Assembly (NCBI RefSeq): GCF_016126015.1 | Contig: NZ_JAEFDB010000001.1 | Location: 744,001 to 808,000 of the forward strand | Reading direction: 5' to 3' | DNA from: Capnocytophaga periodontitidis | Lineage (GTDB): Bacteria; Bacteroidota; Bacteroidia; Flavobacteriales; Flavobacteriaceae | DNA length: 64,000 bases | Part shown: positions 39,819 to 50,100 of the stretch, in pieces | Layout of the letters: every line of letters starts with the position of its first letter | Position numbering within the stretch: position 1 is the stretch's first letter | Made by a program: the position numbers and the translations under genes | Notes under the pieces: generated by a model | Databases searched by the model: none | Told to the model about the DNA's origin: nothing | What the model saw: the letters and a program-made list of their open reading frames with translations, nothing else

Positions 39819-41132
39819 TTATTTTTTGATGTAAAACCAGACTTCGTCGTTGCGAGCACTGGTGAAGATGTAATAACCATTGTTTTGATCTTCTACCTTA
39901 TAAGGACTATATTTTGCTAATTGCAACAATAGATTTTTTACATCGGAAAAGAAGTAGATGTAGTTATAATAGTCTTCTCCAATGTCTCTAAATAGGATTT
40001 CGACTTGATTAGGTTCGCCAGCTACCCCTACGAAATCGGCTTCGTAATAACAATTATAGCCACTTACATCGGCATATAGTTGAGAAACACTTGTGCCATC
40101 GTTTCCATTAGCCAATGGCATAAAATAAAGCGACTCGGACAGAACAAAATTAGCTCCATACTCACGTGCAACGGCTCTTTTTCTTCTATTGAAATAGTTT
40201 AACAAAATAGGTGATACCCATCCACTACTGAAGTTTATTTGATGAGTGTTATCAGTAGGGATGAAAGGGGAGATTACAAAAGAGGTTGTAATCGTTCCAT
40301 CGGGGGTGGTGAGTCCTGTTTTGGCATTGTTGATATAAAACTCGTTGAAAGTAACACCATTGATGGTTACGGGTTCATAGAGTTTAAAGCCTTTTTCGGT
40401 CATTAGGAAAGCGCGTTGCTCATACTTTTGGTTGTTGTTGTACAAGAAGGCTATCTGTCTATAAGTAGGGAAAAATTTTAGGTTTACTTCTGTTCCGTTT
40501 ACGCTGATAGGAGACAGTGCTTTGTTTTTTAGGGTATTAGTATTTTCTCTCAGTTTGTTTAAGAAAGTTTCTCTATCACCTTCTAATTTTCTGAGTGTCA
40601 TCAGGTTGTTAGAGGTACGACCACGCAAGGTAAATACGCCATTTTCTTCTTTGAGGAAGATAAAATCTATATCGCCACCTCTTCCCTTAGGAAAGCAGTT
40701 GGAGACAAAAGAAAAGTGATGTAATACCTTACTATAGGTGTCAAAACTCAAGGTAGGACCTTCTGTTATGGTATATCTGAAGTAAGAGGTGTCTTCGGTA
40801 TTATCCTTTAAGACTTCAGAGGAGGCTGTTACCTTTCCATCGGCGAACTTCACGATATAGTTATAGCCACCGATACTGCGGTCGAAACGGGGATAGTCTC
40901 TTTCGGTAGCAAAAACAGTAGGATTATAGGGGTATACCCAAAAGCCTACATTGCTTTCGCCAGGGTAACTACTCAAGACCCAATAGGTATTAGGGGCTTC
41001 TAATTGGCTTTTGTACTTTTGAAGGATGCTATTGTTACGTTCGGAAGGTTTTTGAGAGAACACATCGTCTTCTTTGTAACTACAACTGATAAGCATCAAT
41101 GTTGATAGTGCTATATATAGGTATTTTTTCAT
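39819..41132 (-). CDS. DUF4302 surface lipoprotein of the SusCD locus
   Basis: A 437-residue lipoprotein: the signal ends in LMLISC and is followed by SYKEDD, whose K and acidic residues fit a surface-export signal. The body matches the DUF4302 pattern seen beside SusC/SusD pairs: YWVLSSYPGESNVGFWVYPY (about 51-70), a GGYNYIVKF strand and the late LLQLAKYSPYKV. The function is unknown; ligand capture at the cell surface is a fair guess. It is the last gene of the four-gene operon and starts one base after the zinc metallohydrolase gene ends. Confidence 0.8.
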   Translation of the reverse strand: MKKYLYIALSTLMLISCSYKEDDVFSQKPSERNNSILQKYKSQLEAPNTYWVLSSYPGESNVGFWVYPYNPTVFATERDYPRFDRSIGGYNYIVKFADGKVTASSEVLKDNTEDTSYFRYTITEGPTLSFDTYSKVLHHFSFVSNCFPKGRGGDIDFIFLKEENGVFTLRGRTSNNLMTLRKLEGDRETFLNKLRENTNTLKNKALSPISVNGTEVNLKFFPTYRQIAFLYNNNQKYEQRAFLMTEKGFKLYEPVTINGVTFNEFYINNAKTGLTTPDGTITTSFVISPFIPTDNTHQINFSSGWVSPILLNYFNRRKRAVAREYGANFVLSESLYFMPLANGNDGTSVSQLYADVSGYNCYYEADFVGVAGEPNQVEILFRDIGEDYYNYIYFFSDVKNLLLQLAKYSPYKVEDQNNGYYIFTSARNDEVWFYIKK

Positions 41133-41133
41133 T

Positions 41134-42210
41134 TTAATCGTTATTTAATTTTGAAAAATCTTTTGCAGGCACGGCTACGCCATCGAAGGTTTTACCAGCT
41201 ACATAAGGATAACGGCTGCGAATTTCGGCTCTAAACTCATCTAAATTGATGTTCCAAGTCTCAGACAGGTATTTTTTCATAATAGCTATCTTTTGTTCTA
41301 ATTTTTGTTTGCCGGTATAGGTTTCGGTATCTCTTATTTTTACGTCGGCTTCTTTGAGTACTTCTTCCCAAACGCTAGCAGATTCATAGCCTGTTATATC
41401 GCCATAATTCACAAATTTGGCTTTCCAAGCGGTGTACAAACTATCGTCGAAGCCATCACCATCGGTATCTAAGCTGCTATTGGTAGTGGCACAACCGCAA
41501 TCCAAAGAGGCGTTGTAATAGACAATGTAACGGGCTAATAGTTCTACGAAATCTTCGTCGTGGTCGTAACTAGAATAAGCGGTGATGAATCCAGCTTTTA
41601 GGTAGTCGCGAGTGCTACCCCAATGGCTAAAACAGTTTCCCCCTTGATAGTCGTTGAGCGATATTTTCTCGTAATCGGTAGTGTACTGTATTGACTGGTG
41701 CAAGGTATGTGAATTTTCGTGATAGAGAGTAGACAACAAGTTATCGTTCAGCCAGTAGATATTATTAGGCTGGATGTTGTTTATCTCGGTGAGGTGCACT
41801 TTTCTACCTACATTAGCAAGCCCTACGTTCTTAGAGCCATCACTATTGAAAGCAGGTTGCCCCAACAAGATGAGCATATTGAAGGAATGTTCCTTCAAGA
41901 AAGTTGTAGAAGTTATTTTTACATAGGGTTCTACAAATAAGTACTTAAACACATTGACGAACTGTACAGCCTTATCGTATTGGGTGGGAGTATAGGAGTA
42001 CTCACGATTGATGAGCTTGTTATCTTCATACCTATACACTATCTCGATACTATAAGGGGTTGCAATATATTTATCTAAATATCTATCCAGCTCATTTTGA
42101 GGGTTTAAGGTAGAACCGTCACTCTCGGGTGTATCATCACTGAGTTTATCGTGGTTGCTACAACCTAAGAAGAAAAGAGCTGCACAAAGGGGATATAGTA
42201 TTTTTTTCAT
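41134..42210 (-). CDS. Substrate import-associated zinc metallohydrolase lipoprotein
   Basis: A 358-residue lipoprotein with signal ending FFLGC. The zinc site is LYHENSHTLH (H164-E-N-S-H168), and a later EDFVELLARY (about 226-235) may supply the third ligand. This architecture, next to SusC/SusD, corresponds to the family named substrate import-associated zinc metallohydrolase lipoprotein. A peptide or protein substrate, cut at the surface before import through the SusC channel, is inferred. It lies between the SusD and DUF4302 genes. Confidence 0.85.
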   Translation of the reverse strand: MKKILYPLCAALFFLGCSNHDKLSDDTPESDGSTLNPQNELDRYLDKYIATPYSIEIVYRYEDNKLINREYSYTPTQYDKAVQFVNVFKYLFVEPYVKITSTTFLKEHSFNMLILLGQPAFNSDGSKNVGLANVGRKVHLTEINNIQPNNIYWLNDNLLSTLYHENSHTLHQSIQYTTDYEKISLNDYQGGNCFSHWGSTRDYLKAGFITAYSSYDHDEDFVELLARYIVYYNASLDCGCATTNSSLDTDGDGFDDSLYTAWKAKFVNYGDITGYESASVWEEVLKEADVKIRDTETYTGKQKLEQKIAIMKKYLSETWNINLDEFRAEIRSRYPYVAGKTFDGVAVPAKDFSKLNND

Positions 42211-42230
42211 ACGTTGAGTTTTTATTTTTA

Positions 42231-43865
42231 TTATCTTGGGTTTGCTTGCATTCCTGCACCAATAACGGCATCGGGTAGTTGTATGGTGCGTTTCAAATCA
42301 TCAGGAGGCAAGATGGCTTTGATGGTTGAGTTGTTTCGGTTTCTGTTGTCACGCTGATATCTGGCGACCTCTATATTATAACGGCGTATATCTTGCCAGC
42401 GCAATCCTTCGCCAAGGGTGAGGATACGGCGGCATTGCAATAGGTAGTGCAAGAGAGGTTCTTGAATACCATCGTTGGCAATGGCAAAAGATGGAGCGAG
42501 GCGTTTTTTTTGAGTTGCTCCATTATCGGTAGCGGTAGAGGAATAAGCCAAATTGTTGTAAAAGTCTACAATTTCTTGTTGGGTGAATTGGTTTTTAGAA
42601 GTATAACTTCCTATAGTAACATCTTTTTTGATGAATTTACCTGTCCACATATTGAGGTCGTTGATCGCACTTGCATATTGTTGCAGGTGTATTTTAGCTT
42701 CGGCACGTACCAAAAGAGTTTCATCGGTAGTGAAAGGGACAACGATGCTTTTTTTGACGGTAGTACCTTCTTCATTTTTAGCATTGAATTTGGGAAATTT
42801 ATCGACTACTACCCCATCGGCACGGGCGCTGGTAGGGGTAAAAGGTTCGAAATAGTAATAGCCAAACGAGAAGTTGTTATTAGGTTGGCGTTGAGGATAC
42901 CACAAGTTTGCAGTTACGAGTGTTTCCTCACCGTTTGTGCGTTTGTTGTGTACAAAACGTGTATAGGGTGTAAAATAAGTTTCGGATATTTCGGAACTCA
43001 CAGGCAAGAGCAACAAATTGGCATTGATTCGTTCATTGGTGTAATAAATGGCAAACCTACCGAATACTTTTCCTCCTGTTTTCCTCGCATCGGTGAAGTC
43101 GCTCCAATTGCGCAAGAGTCCTTCGGTAGTAGCATCGTTAGTGGAGAGCACTACATTGGCGGCATCTAAAGCTTTTTGCCATTGTTGGTAATACAAATAG
43201 AAGCGTGCCGCAAAAGCATAAGCTGCTTTTTTGTTGAAGTGGTATTTAGGTGTTTGGTAATAACTATCATTAATGAGAGGTAGGCCTGTGGTGAGGTCGG
43301 CATCTATTTTGGCATAGACCTCGGCTACCGTACCTCTTGCGTATTTTCTATTGAGTTCGCTTTCAGGTTGTAGCATATAAGGAATACCCAAATCGGTACT
43401 GCTACTATTGGGATTATAAGGTTTAGAAAAGAGGTTCACCAGCACAAAGTGAGCATAGGCGCGCGCTACTAAGGCTTCTCCTTTACAAGCGTTGAGTTCT
43501 GCTGAAGCGCTCATTTTTTCAATGGCTTCGAGCACGGTATTAGCCGTATTAATTGCTTGGTAATGAGCTGTCCAAACATTCTGTAGTCCGTCGCTATTAT
43601 TATATTCGCGTATTACCTGCCAATAGCTAGCTTCATTGCTCAAGTAGTTAGCGCCTGATATGATAGTACCGTTATCGTCAATATTATCGGAGGAGAGTTC
43701 GCTTATGACAATTTCGCTTGTTTTAGGATAAGCGTTTGTGAGCAATCGGCGTGCTTTTTCGGGGGTATCGATGCGCACTTGGTTGTCAGGCAACTCATCG
43801 AGTAACTGGTTGCAGGCGGTCAAGCTGCATACGGCTATACCTATAAGTATATATATCTTTTTCAT
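42231..43865 (-). CDS. SusD/RagB family nutrient-binding lipoprotein
   Basis: A 544-residue surface lipoprotein with signal ending SLTAC (Cys near 18) and the mature start NQLLDELPDNQ. Tetratricopeptide-like helices (for example GEALVARAYAHFVLVNLF, about 128-145) and the C-terminal RRILTLGEGLRWQDIRRYN block are standard for the RagB/SusD family, which forms a lid over the partner SusC channel. It starts 20 bases after the SusC gene ends. The ligand cannot be read from sequence; the neighbouring metallohydrolase hints at peptides. Confidence 0.93.
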   Translation of the reverse strand: MKKIYILIGIAVCSLTACNQLLDELPDNQVRIDTPEKARRLLTNAYPKTSEIVISELSSDNIDDNGTIISGANYLSNEASYWQVIREYNNSDGLQNVWTAHYQAINTANTVLEAIEKMSASAELNACKGEALVARAYAHFVLVNLFSKPYNPNSSSTDLGIPYMLQPESELNRKYARGTVAEVYAKIDADLTTGLPLINDSYYQTPKYHFNKKAAYAFAARFYLYYQQWQKALDAANVVLSTNDATTEGLLRNWSDFTDARKTGGKVFGRFAIYYTNERINANLLLLPVSSEISETYFTPYTRFVHNKRTNGEETLVTANLWYPQRQPNNNFSFGYYYFEPFTPTSARADGVVVDKFPKFNAKNEEGTTVKKSIVVPFTTDETLLVRAEAKIHLQQYASAINDLNMWTGKFIKKDVTIGSYTSKNQFTQQEIVDFYNNLAYSSTATDNGATQKKRLAPSFAIANDGIQEPLLHYLLQCRRILTLGEGLRWQDIRRYNIEVARYQRDNRNRNNSTIKAILPPDDLKRTIQLPDAVIGAGMQANPR

Positions 43866-43885
43866 CGTTTTTCTGTTTTTTAAGA

Positions 43886-46804
43886 TTAAAGACCTACTCT
43901 TAAAGTAAATATAAGGCGTTTTGGCTGGATAGGAGTTCCATTAGCCAGATAATCGGGGTCGTCGCCGTTGAGTCGTTTATCGGCATATAGCAAGGCGAGA
44001 TTGGTTCCTTGGAGTTTCATACTCAGCTGGCGGATATGGTTTCTTTTCAAGAATTCTTTATCAAAAGTATAACCTATAGAGATTTCTTTTAATCGAATGT
44101 TATCACCTTTGGCTATGCGAATATCGGAATAATCATAGGTGTAGTACGCTTGTATTACATTGGCTCTTTGGTATTGTTCAAACATATAAGAGGTAAAAAG
44201 CGTAGGCATTGTAGTGTTTTTCTCATCGCCTTCTCTCAACCAGCGATTGTTGAGTTCTTTAGGGGCGGTACTATAATCGGTTGCATAAGCATTGGTGATT
44301 TTACGCAAGCGCACCACATTGCCGTAAGAATAGGTAAAGACAACGCCGAGCGAAAGTCCTTTGTAAGTAAATGAGTTGCTGAAACTTCCTTTATCGGTAG
44401 GGATAAGTGTACCCGAATATTTCAAGAAATCAACATTGCGGTTATCAAATCGAATACCACTGACTGTGGTGTTGCCATTGGCGTCCAAGAAAGTGGGTAG
44501 CCCCTTGTCATTCAGTCCGTTGAAAGGAATAGAGAATATAGATTTGAGGGGGTAGCCTTCTTTGGCGAAACCAGCGGGCGAGCTACTGGTGGTAGAGTAG
44601 CCTATCATATCTCTAATGGTAGGGGCGGTAAGCAGTTTGGTTACCTCGTTGGTAGCGCGGGAATAGACGAAAGAAGTTTTCCAAGAGAAATCGGTTGTTT
44701 TTATATTGGTTGTTTCCAAGCCAAGTTCTACGCCTCGTATGCGCATTTCTGCCATATTTCCTTTTTTGGTAATCGTTCCTCCTACGCCTTGGGTTACAAT
44801 ATCGCCAATGAGGTCATAACTCTTTCGGTTGAACCATTCTGCTGATATGTTGATGCGATTGTTGAATAAGCCTAACTGAGTACCGAGGTTGAGTTCTTGG
44901 TTTTTTTCATAGGTAAGGTCGTGGTTGGCAGCATTTTTTATGTGTAAGCCTATCTCACGCTCAGTTGAGTTTCGCCAAGGCATATCAGTATAAATTTGAG
45001 AAAGCGAATTGCTCACAGAAGGGGAAATGGCTGTTATTCCAAAAGAGGCTTTAAACGATAAGAGCGAGAGCGGTTTGAGTTTGCTGAAGAATTTTTCTTC
45101 GGTTACGTTCCACTTTACTCCTGTGTTCCAAGTAGGCATCCATCGTATGTAACGCGATTCGCCGAACTTGTTAGAGGCATCATATCGAAGAGTTCCATCA
45201 AAGGTATAACGTTTCTTAAATGTATAGCTCACATTTCCGTAGAAGGCTTGGTTGTTGTTCACGGTGTTGTTGATGCTGTAATAGTTTTTGTTTTCTTCTT
45301 GTCGTTTTTTAAAGAGGAGATAGCTGTAATAGCTATAATATCCTGAGTTATAGAGGACGCCGTAATTGTCGTTAGAGTCGGTATTGCGCTGTGTATTATC
45401 CATTTCAAAACCGCCAAACAGCGATATGAGGTGCAAACCGTTTTTAAAGCTGTCGTTATAACTTATTGTAGCGCGGAAGTTGTTGCTACGGGTGGTCATT
45501 TCTCGTTTAGAGCGCAAGCCACCTTCGGGCAATACGATGCTGGGGAGAGCAAAAGGGTCGTTAGGGTCTTTATAGAGATTATTATTGCTATCACGGATGA
45601 AGGAGTTTGACATCTCGCGGTAAGACATTGCCTCGTTTGATTTTTCGGTGCGGTCGGTATTTCGGATATAAGACTGGTATCGTATAGCGCCCATTAGAGA
45701 GGCTTCGACTTTAGGGGTAATTTTCCAAGAGAGTTGTGCCTGCAAACGCAAATTGGCGGTATAGCTCTTTTGATAGGCATTATCTATTTCGTTGAAGATA
45801 TTGTAAGGAGTGTATTTTTGGGTGTAGTAGTCCTTAGGGTCTAAGGCACGGGAGTTGTTAAGGGCGTAAGAATATAAATCTTGATAAGGAGAAAGTTGTT
45901 CTCTATAGGACAAGTCGTTGATAACATTCAGGCGTACTTTTCGAGAGAGGTTGTAGTTAGCATTCAGGTTTCCAGAGTATTGATTTAAGTAGCTTCCTTT
46001 CGTCCAACCTGGGTCGCTGAGCACACTCAAAGCGGCGTAATAAGTAGATTTTTCATTTCCAGAGGAGAAAGATAGGGTGTGGTTTTGCATTATACTTGTT
46101 TGAAAGAGCTCGTTGAACCAATTAGTGTTCCTAAGTCCGGCAGCTCTGAGGTAAGCAGCGCGCCCTGCTTCGGTATTAGGTACCATAGGGTTGCCATTGG
46201 CATCCAATATTTTATACAGTTGGTACATTCGCGAGAGCACGCCCGTTTGAGCGTAGATATCATCGACTTTGAAGTGTCCAGCTTGTAAAAACTCTTTGTA
46301 TAGTGCGACTTGGTCTTGCGAGTTCATTATATTATACTCGGCATAGGTAGGGATAAAACGAAAGGTAGATTCATTGGTATAGGTGATGTTGCTACTTCCT
46401 ACATTTCCTTTTTTAGTGGTAATAGCGACAACCCCCCCGATGGCTCGCTGGCCATAGATAGCGGTAGCTGAAGCGTCTTTAAGCACTTTAAAACCTTCTA
46501 TACTTTCGGCGGTAAGGCCAGGTATAGCCGCGGCGATGAGCATTTTAGCGTCGTCGGAGACTAAATCTTCAGGTTTTAAATCTATATCGTCTTCCAATAT
46601 TACCCCATTGAGCACCCATAGGGGTTTGGTATTCCCTGAAATAGAAGTTTCCCCGCGCGTAATGGTGTTCATAGGAGTTTGTGCTGTAGTGGTTTTAGAG
46701 GTAGTAGCAGTAGTAGTTACTGTTTGCGTTTGGGCGGTAGTCCATTGGGTTAGCCATACAAAAACGCACAGTAGTGAGAGAGTTTTAAATTTTAGTACCT
46801 TCAT
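43886..46804 (-). CDS. SusC/RagA TonB-dependent outer-membrane channel, short N-terminus
   Basis: A 972-residue outer-membrane barrel with plug. After the signal peptide (about residues 1-24) comes a Thr-rich stretch and then directly the plug, with PLWVLNGVILEDD (about 60-72) and VLKDASATAIYGQRAIGGVVAITTKKG split over about 105-131. The carboxypeptidase-like regulatory domain that precedes the plug in most SusC proteins is missing, and there is no extended signalling domain. The rest is barrel, ending RLIFTLRVGL. The start is the ATG at 46804; the in-frame TTG at 46831 lies in the -7 box. It heads the operon with SusD, metallohydrolase and DUF4302 and is divergent from the regulator. Confidence 0.92.
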   Translation of the reverse strand: MKVLKFKTLSLLCVFVWLTQWTTAQTQTVTTTATTSKTTTAQTPMNTITRGETSISGNTKPLWVLNGVILEDDIDLKPEDLVSDDAKMLIAAAIPGLTAESIEGFKVLKDASATAIYGQRAIGGVVAITTKKGNVGSSNITYTNESTFRFIPTYAEYNIMNSQDQVALYKEFLQAGHFKVDDIYAQTGVLSRMYQLYKILDANGNPMVPNTEAGRAAYLRAAGLRNTNWFNELFQTSIMQNHTLSFSSGNEKSTYYAALSVLSDPGWTKGSYLNQYSGNLNANYNLSRKVRLNVINDLSYREQLSPYQDLYSYALNNSRALDPKDYYTQKYTPYNIFNEIDNAYQKSYTANLRLQAQLSWKITPKVEASLMGAIRYQSYIRNTDRTEKSNEAMSYREMSNSFIRDSNNNLYKDPNDPFALPSIVLPEGGLRSKREMTTRSNNFRATISYNDSFKNGLHLISLFGGFEMDNTQRNTDSNDNYGVLYNSGYYSYYSYLLFKKRQEENKNYYSINNTVNNNQAFYGNVSYTFKKRYTFDGTLRYDASNKFGESRYIRWMPTWNTGVKWNVTEEKFFSKLKPLSLLSFKASFGITAISPSVSNSLSQIYTDMPWRNSTEREIGLHIKNAANHDLTYEKNQELNLGTQLGLFNNRINISAEWFNRKSYDLIGDIVTQGVGGTITKKGNMAEMRIRGVELGLETTNIKTTDFSWKTSFVYSRATNEVTKLLTAPTIRDMIGYSTTSSSPAGFAKEGYPLKSIFSIPFNGLNDKGLPTFLDANGNTTVSGIRFDNRNVDFLKYSGTLIPTDKGSFSNSFTYKGLSLGVVFTYSYGNVVRLRKITNAYATDYSTAPKELNNRWLREGDEKNTTMPTLFTSYMFEQYQRANVIQAYYTYDYSDIRIAKGDNIRLKEISIGYTFDKEFLKRNHIRQLSMKLQGTNLALLYADKRLNGDDPDYLANGTPIQPKRLIFTLRVGL

Positions 46805-46828
46805 ATTATTTTTTGTGGTATGAGGTCG

Positions 46829-46859
46829 CAAATATACGACATTAAACGAAACGATACAA
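46829..46859 (-). promoter_or_regulatory. Promoter of the SusC-SusD operon
   Basis: On the minus strand, TTG (46859-46857), 20 bases, TATATTTG (46836-46829), 24 bases before the ATG at 46804. Regulator binding is expected upstream of it, within 46860-47140. Confidence 0.75.
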
Positions 46860-46916
46860 ATATTTTGTTAAAAAAATTGGGGGAATGTATTTTAATTAGA
46901 TTGTGAATAAATAATA

Positions 46917-47035
46917 ATCGGAAGTGGAGGAGTGGGATTATTAGACAGTGCGGACGAGTTGGGCGAGGCAGATGGTGATATTAATAGACTTTTTAGTTAG
47001 AGAGAGGCTTGAGAATCTCGGAAAATTGTAAGGAG
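46917..47035. repeat. Purine-rich decayed repeat patch in the divergent intergenic region
   Basis: gaagtggaggagtggg, gacagtgcggacgagttgggcgaggcagatgg (three adjoining short units) and ttgagaatctcgg match the composition and words of the patches at 24920, 29400 and 39480. It is non-coding. Confidence 0.5.
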
Positions 47036-47077
47036 AGTTATTTTTGATAGTTTTTGTGATATTGTTTTTAGGGAAAC

Positions 47078-47135
47078 TTCGTTGTGTGTTCGTTGTGTGT
47101 TCGTTGTGTGTTCGTTGTGTGTTCGTTGTGTGTTC
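47078..47135. repeat. 11-base tandem repeat, five copies, before the regulator promoter
   Basis: The unit CGTTGTGTGTT starts at 47080, 47091, 47102, 47113 and 47124 with no mismatch, and a sixth begins at 47135 (CGACTC) before it decays. The array ends 15 bases upstream of the regulator's TTG element at 47150. Perfect copies suggest recent expansion or selection; the unit is close to one helical turn. Confidence 0.92.
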
Positions 47136-47149
47136 GACTCTGCATTAAA

Positions 47150-47180
47150 TTGGTATATTGACAAATTATTATTATCTTTG
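47150..47180 (+). promoter_or_regulatory. Promoter of the hybrid two-component regulator gene
   Basis: TTG at 47150-47152, a 20-base spacer, TATCTTTG at 47173-47180, 12 bases before the first ATG at 47193. Confidence 0.75.
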
Positions 47181-47192
47181 CACTCCAAATAA

Positions 47193-50100
47193 ATGAGGAT
47201 GAGAATGAGAATACTACCAGCTTTTATATTTATCATATTAAGTTGCTTCCTTTCATTAGTAGGATATAGCCAAAGTTCCACTACTGAATACTATTTTAAA
47301 CGCATTTCTATAGAACACGGTTTGTCGCAATCGGGGGTTACTACTATGGTTCGCGACCATAAAGGGCTTTTGTGGATAGGCACTCGGCAAGGAATCAATA
47401 GAGTGGATAGGAATCACCTTAAGAAGTATATTGACGATTATGTTTACCAGCTCTTGGAAGATGCTCAACAAAACCTTTGGGCTATCACCCCCAAAGGTGT
47501 ATTACGCTACAATTCAGACCAAGATACTTTTCTTCCTATTATCAACCAGCAGTTATTTTCTATCTGTACTACCCAAAAAGGTGTGTACTTTGGAGGTTAT
47601 GCTGCTATCTATCAGTATGATTACGCTACTAAGAAGATTGAGCGTTTACCTCTGCGCAAAGACCCTCTCTCTAAAGATAAAGAATGTCTCATCACACATT
47701 TATTTCCTATAGATAGCGATACACTTTTAGCAGGTACAGAAAGTGATGGTTTGTATCTTTATTCTTTTAAAAATGAATTGCTAAAGGCTTTTATCACTGA
47801 AAATGCCAGTCCGTTGAGCAGTCTTTATTACGATGCTAATCGCAAAGAAGTATTGTTTTCAGTTTTTCAAAAAGGGCTTTTTCGCTATAGTCTTTCAGGA
47901 GCATTTATAGGGCATTACCACACTCAAAACAGTTCCTTACCTAATGATATTATTTTAGATATCAAGCCTTATAAAAATAGAATATGGCTTGCCACTGATG
48001 GCGGAGGGGTATCAGTATTCAATCCTGCTGATCAGCGTTTCTTCAACATACAACACAGTGCGGGTAATGTGCACTCCATCCCTGTAAACTCTATCACTGT
48101 ACTTTACGAAGACCCTAATCACAATATGTGGGCGGGTACTGTGCGCGATGGTGTTTTTCTCTTTAAAGAAACCTATATCAAAACCTATACTGATAGTGCC
48201 TTGGGTAGTAATAATGGACTTTCGGAACGCGCAGTCATCAGCCTTTATGAAGCTCCTAATGGCATACTATGGATAGGTACTGATGGTGGAGGTATCAATG
48301 CTTTTAACCCTCAAACAGAACATTTTACACATCATTTAAACACTTATACCGACAAGGTATCGTCTATCACCTACTTTTCACCTAATGAGCTTTTAGTATC
48401 TCTCTATAGTAAAGGGCTTTTTATATACAACACTAATGCTCGTAAGTACACTCCTTTTCTACTTCGTGATGAAACGACTAACCAGCAAGAATGTCACACT
48501 GGGTTTACTCCTTTTGTATACCGAATTAACAATGATTTAATACTCATTACTGCTAAAAATACTTATCTCTATCAACTAAGTAACAAACAGTTTACTAAAA
48601 TATCTTTTGCCCCAAATATTGCCCCTAAAATAGCTTTACAACTAAAGGCAGAAGTAGGCAATACTCTCTACCTCAGCAAAGGTAACTCTCTTTACCAAAT
48701 GAATGTACAACAGCCTGAACTAAAACCCTTTCTTAGTTTAGAGAATGAGTGTAACATCAGTGCTGTGTGTTATGATCACACTCATAACAGCTTTTGGATC
48801 GCAACAGATAAGGGGCTTTTTAGTTATTCCTTATCCAATAAAAAACTTGAGAATGTAGCTACCGAGAACCTTTTTAGACAAATCAGTTATATGCAATTAG
48901 ATGATGCACAACGCCTATGGATAAACGCTAGCAATGTACTCTTTTCTTACCACATCCCCGACAAAAAAATAATGATATGGGATGATAATGATGGTTTTCT
49001 ACCTAACGATGTGCTTACAGGTTATGTACAGACTAAAGCTTCTCCTTACATCTATATGGCAGGAGTGGGAGGATTAGCAAAAATCAACAAAGCGATACGC
49101 TCAAGTGAGAAAACCTCTCCCTTACTCTTCTTGCAAAACATTGAACTAAATGGCAAAATATACAGTGCTCACAATTTTCCTAAAGAAATACCTCCTTATT
49201 TTAACTCATTGAAAATAAATGTAGGACTTAATGAAAAGGATATGTTCCGCCGTTTGCTTTTCCGTTTCAAAATTAAGAATAAAGAACAGACTTCTGTGAT
49301 TGAAACTTACGACAATCGCCTTGATATCTCTCTTCTATCAGTAGGCAAATATCAAGTTGCAGTAGCTTGTATGACTCAAAATGGATCGTGGACTCCCGAT
49401 ACACCTTTGCTTTCTTTTGAAGTATTACCTGTATGGTATCAACGGACTTGGTTTTTTGTAAGCGTGGGTTTATTGCTGTTAGCTATCACAGCAGGAGTAA
49501 TATGGGGCTATCTGCGCCGCAAAAAGCAACAACTGAAATGGCAAATTGCTCTTCATCAGCAAGAACTGAACGAAGATAAGATTCAGTTTCTCACGAATGT
49601 AAGCCACGAACTACGCACACCTCTGACACTTATCTATGCTCCCTTGAAACGACTGTTAAGTGATAGCAATACCTCCACTCTTCCTCCTGCCCAAAAAACA
49701 CAATTAGAAGGAGCTTTTAGACAAGCCAATACAATGAAAAACATCATCAATTGGATATTAGACTACAATCGCTCTACCTCATTAGAAAATACACTTTCTA
49801 AAACCTATACAGACCTCAATCATCTTATCACTGATTGTAGTAAGGATTTTGAACAAGAATTTGAAAGCAAACATATACAATTTGACCTACAATTAGACAA
49901 AAACTTACCGCCTATAGCTATTGACACAGCTAAAATACGCGTAGTGCTCTCTAATTTACTTATGAATGCCGTAAAATTTAGCAATGAAGGAGCCACTATA
50001 AGACTACGCAGTACTCATACTTCCGAAATAGTACGTTTTCAAGTAGAAAATACAGGTATCGGACTTCAAAATATAGATCCCAACAAACTCTTTAGTCGAT

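Noticed and set aside
46997-47281. Minus-strand frame encoding repeated QRTHNEHTTN units
   Set aside because: It is the translation of the 11-base tandem repeat, extends into the regulator gene and has no start context.
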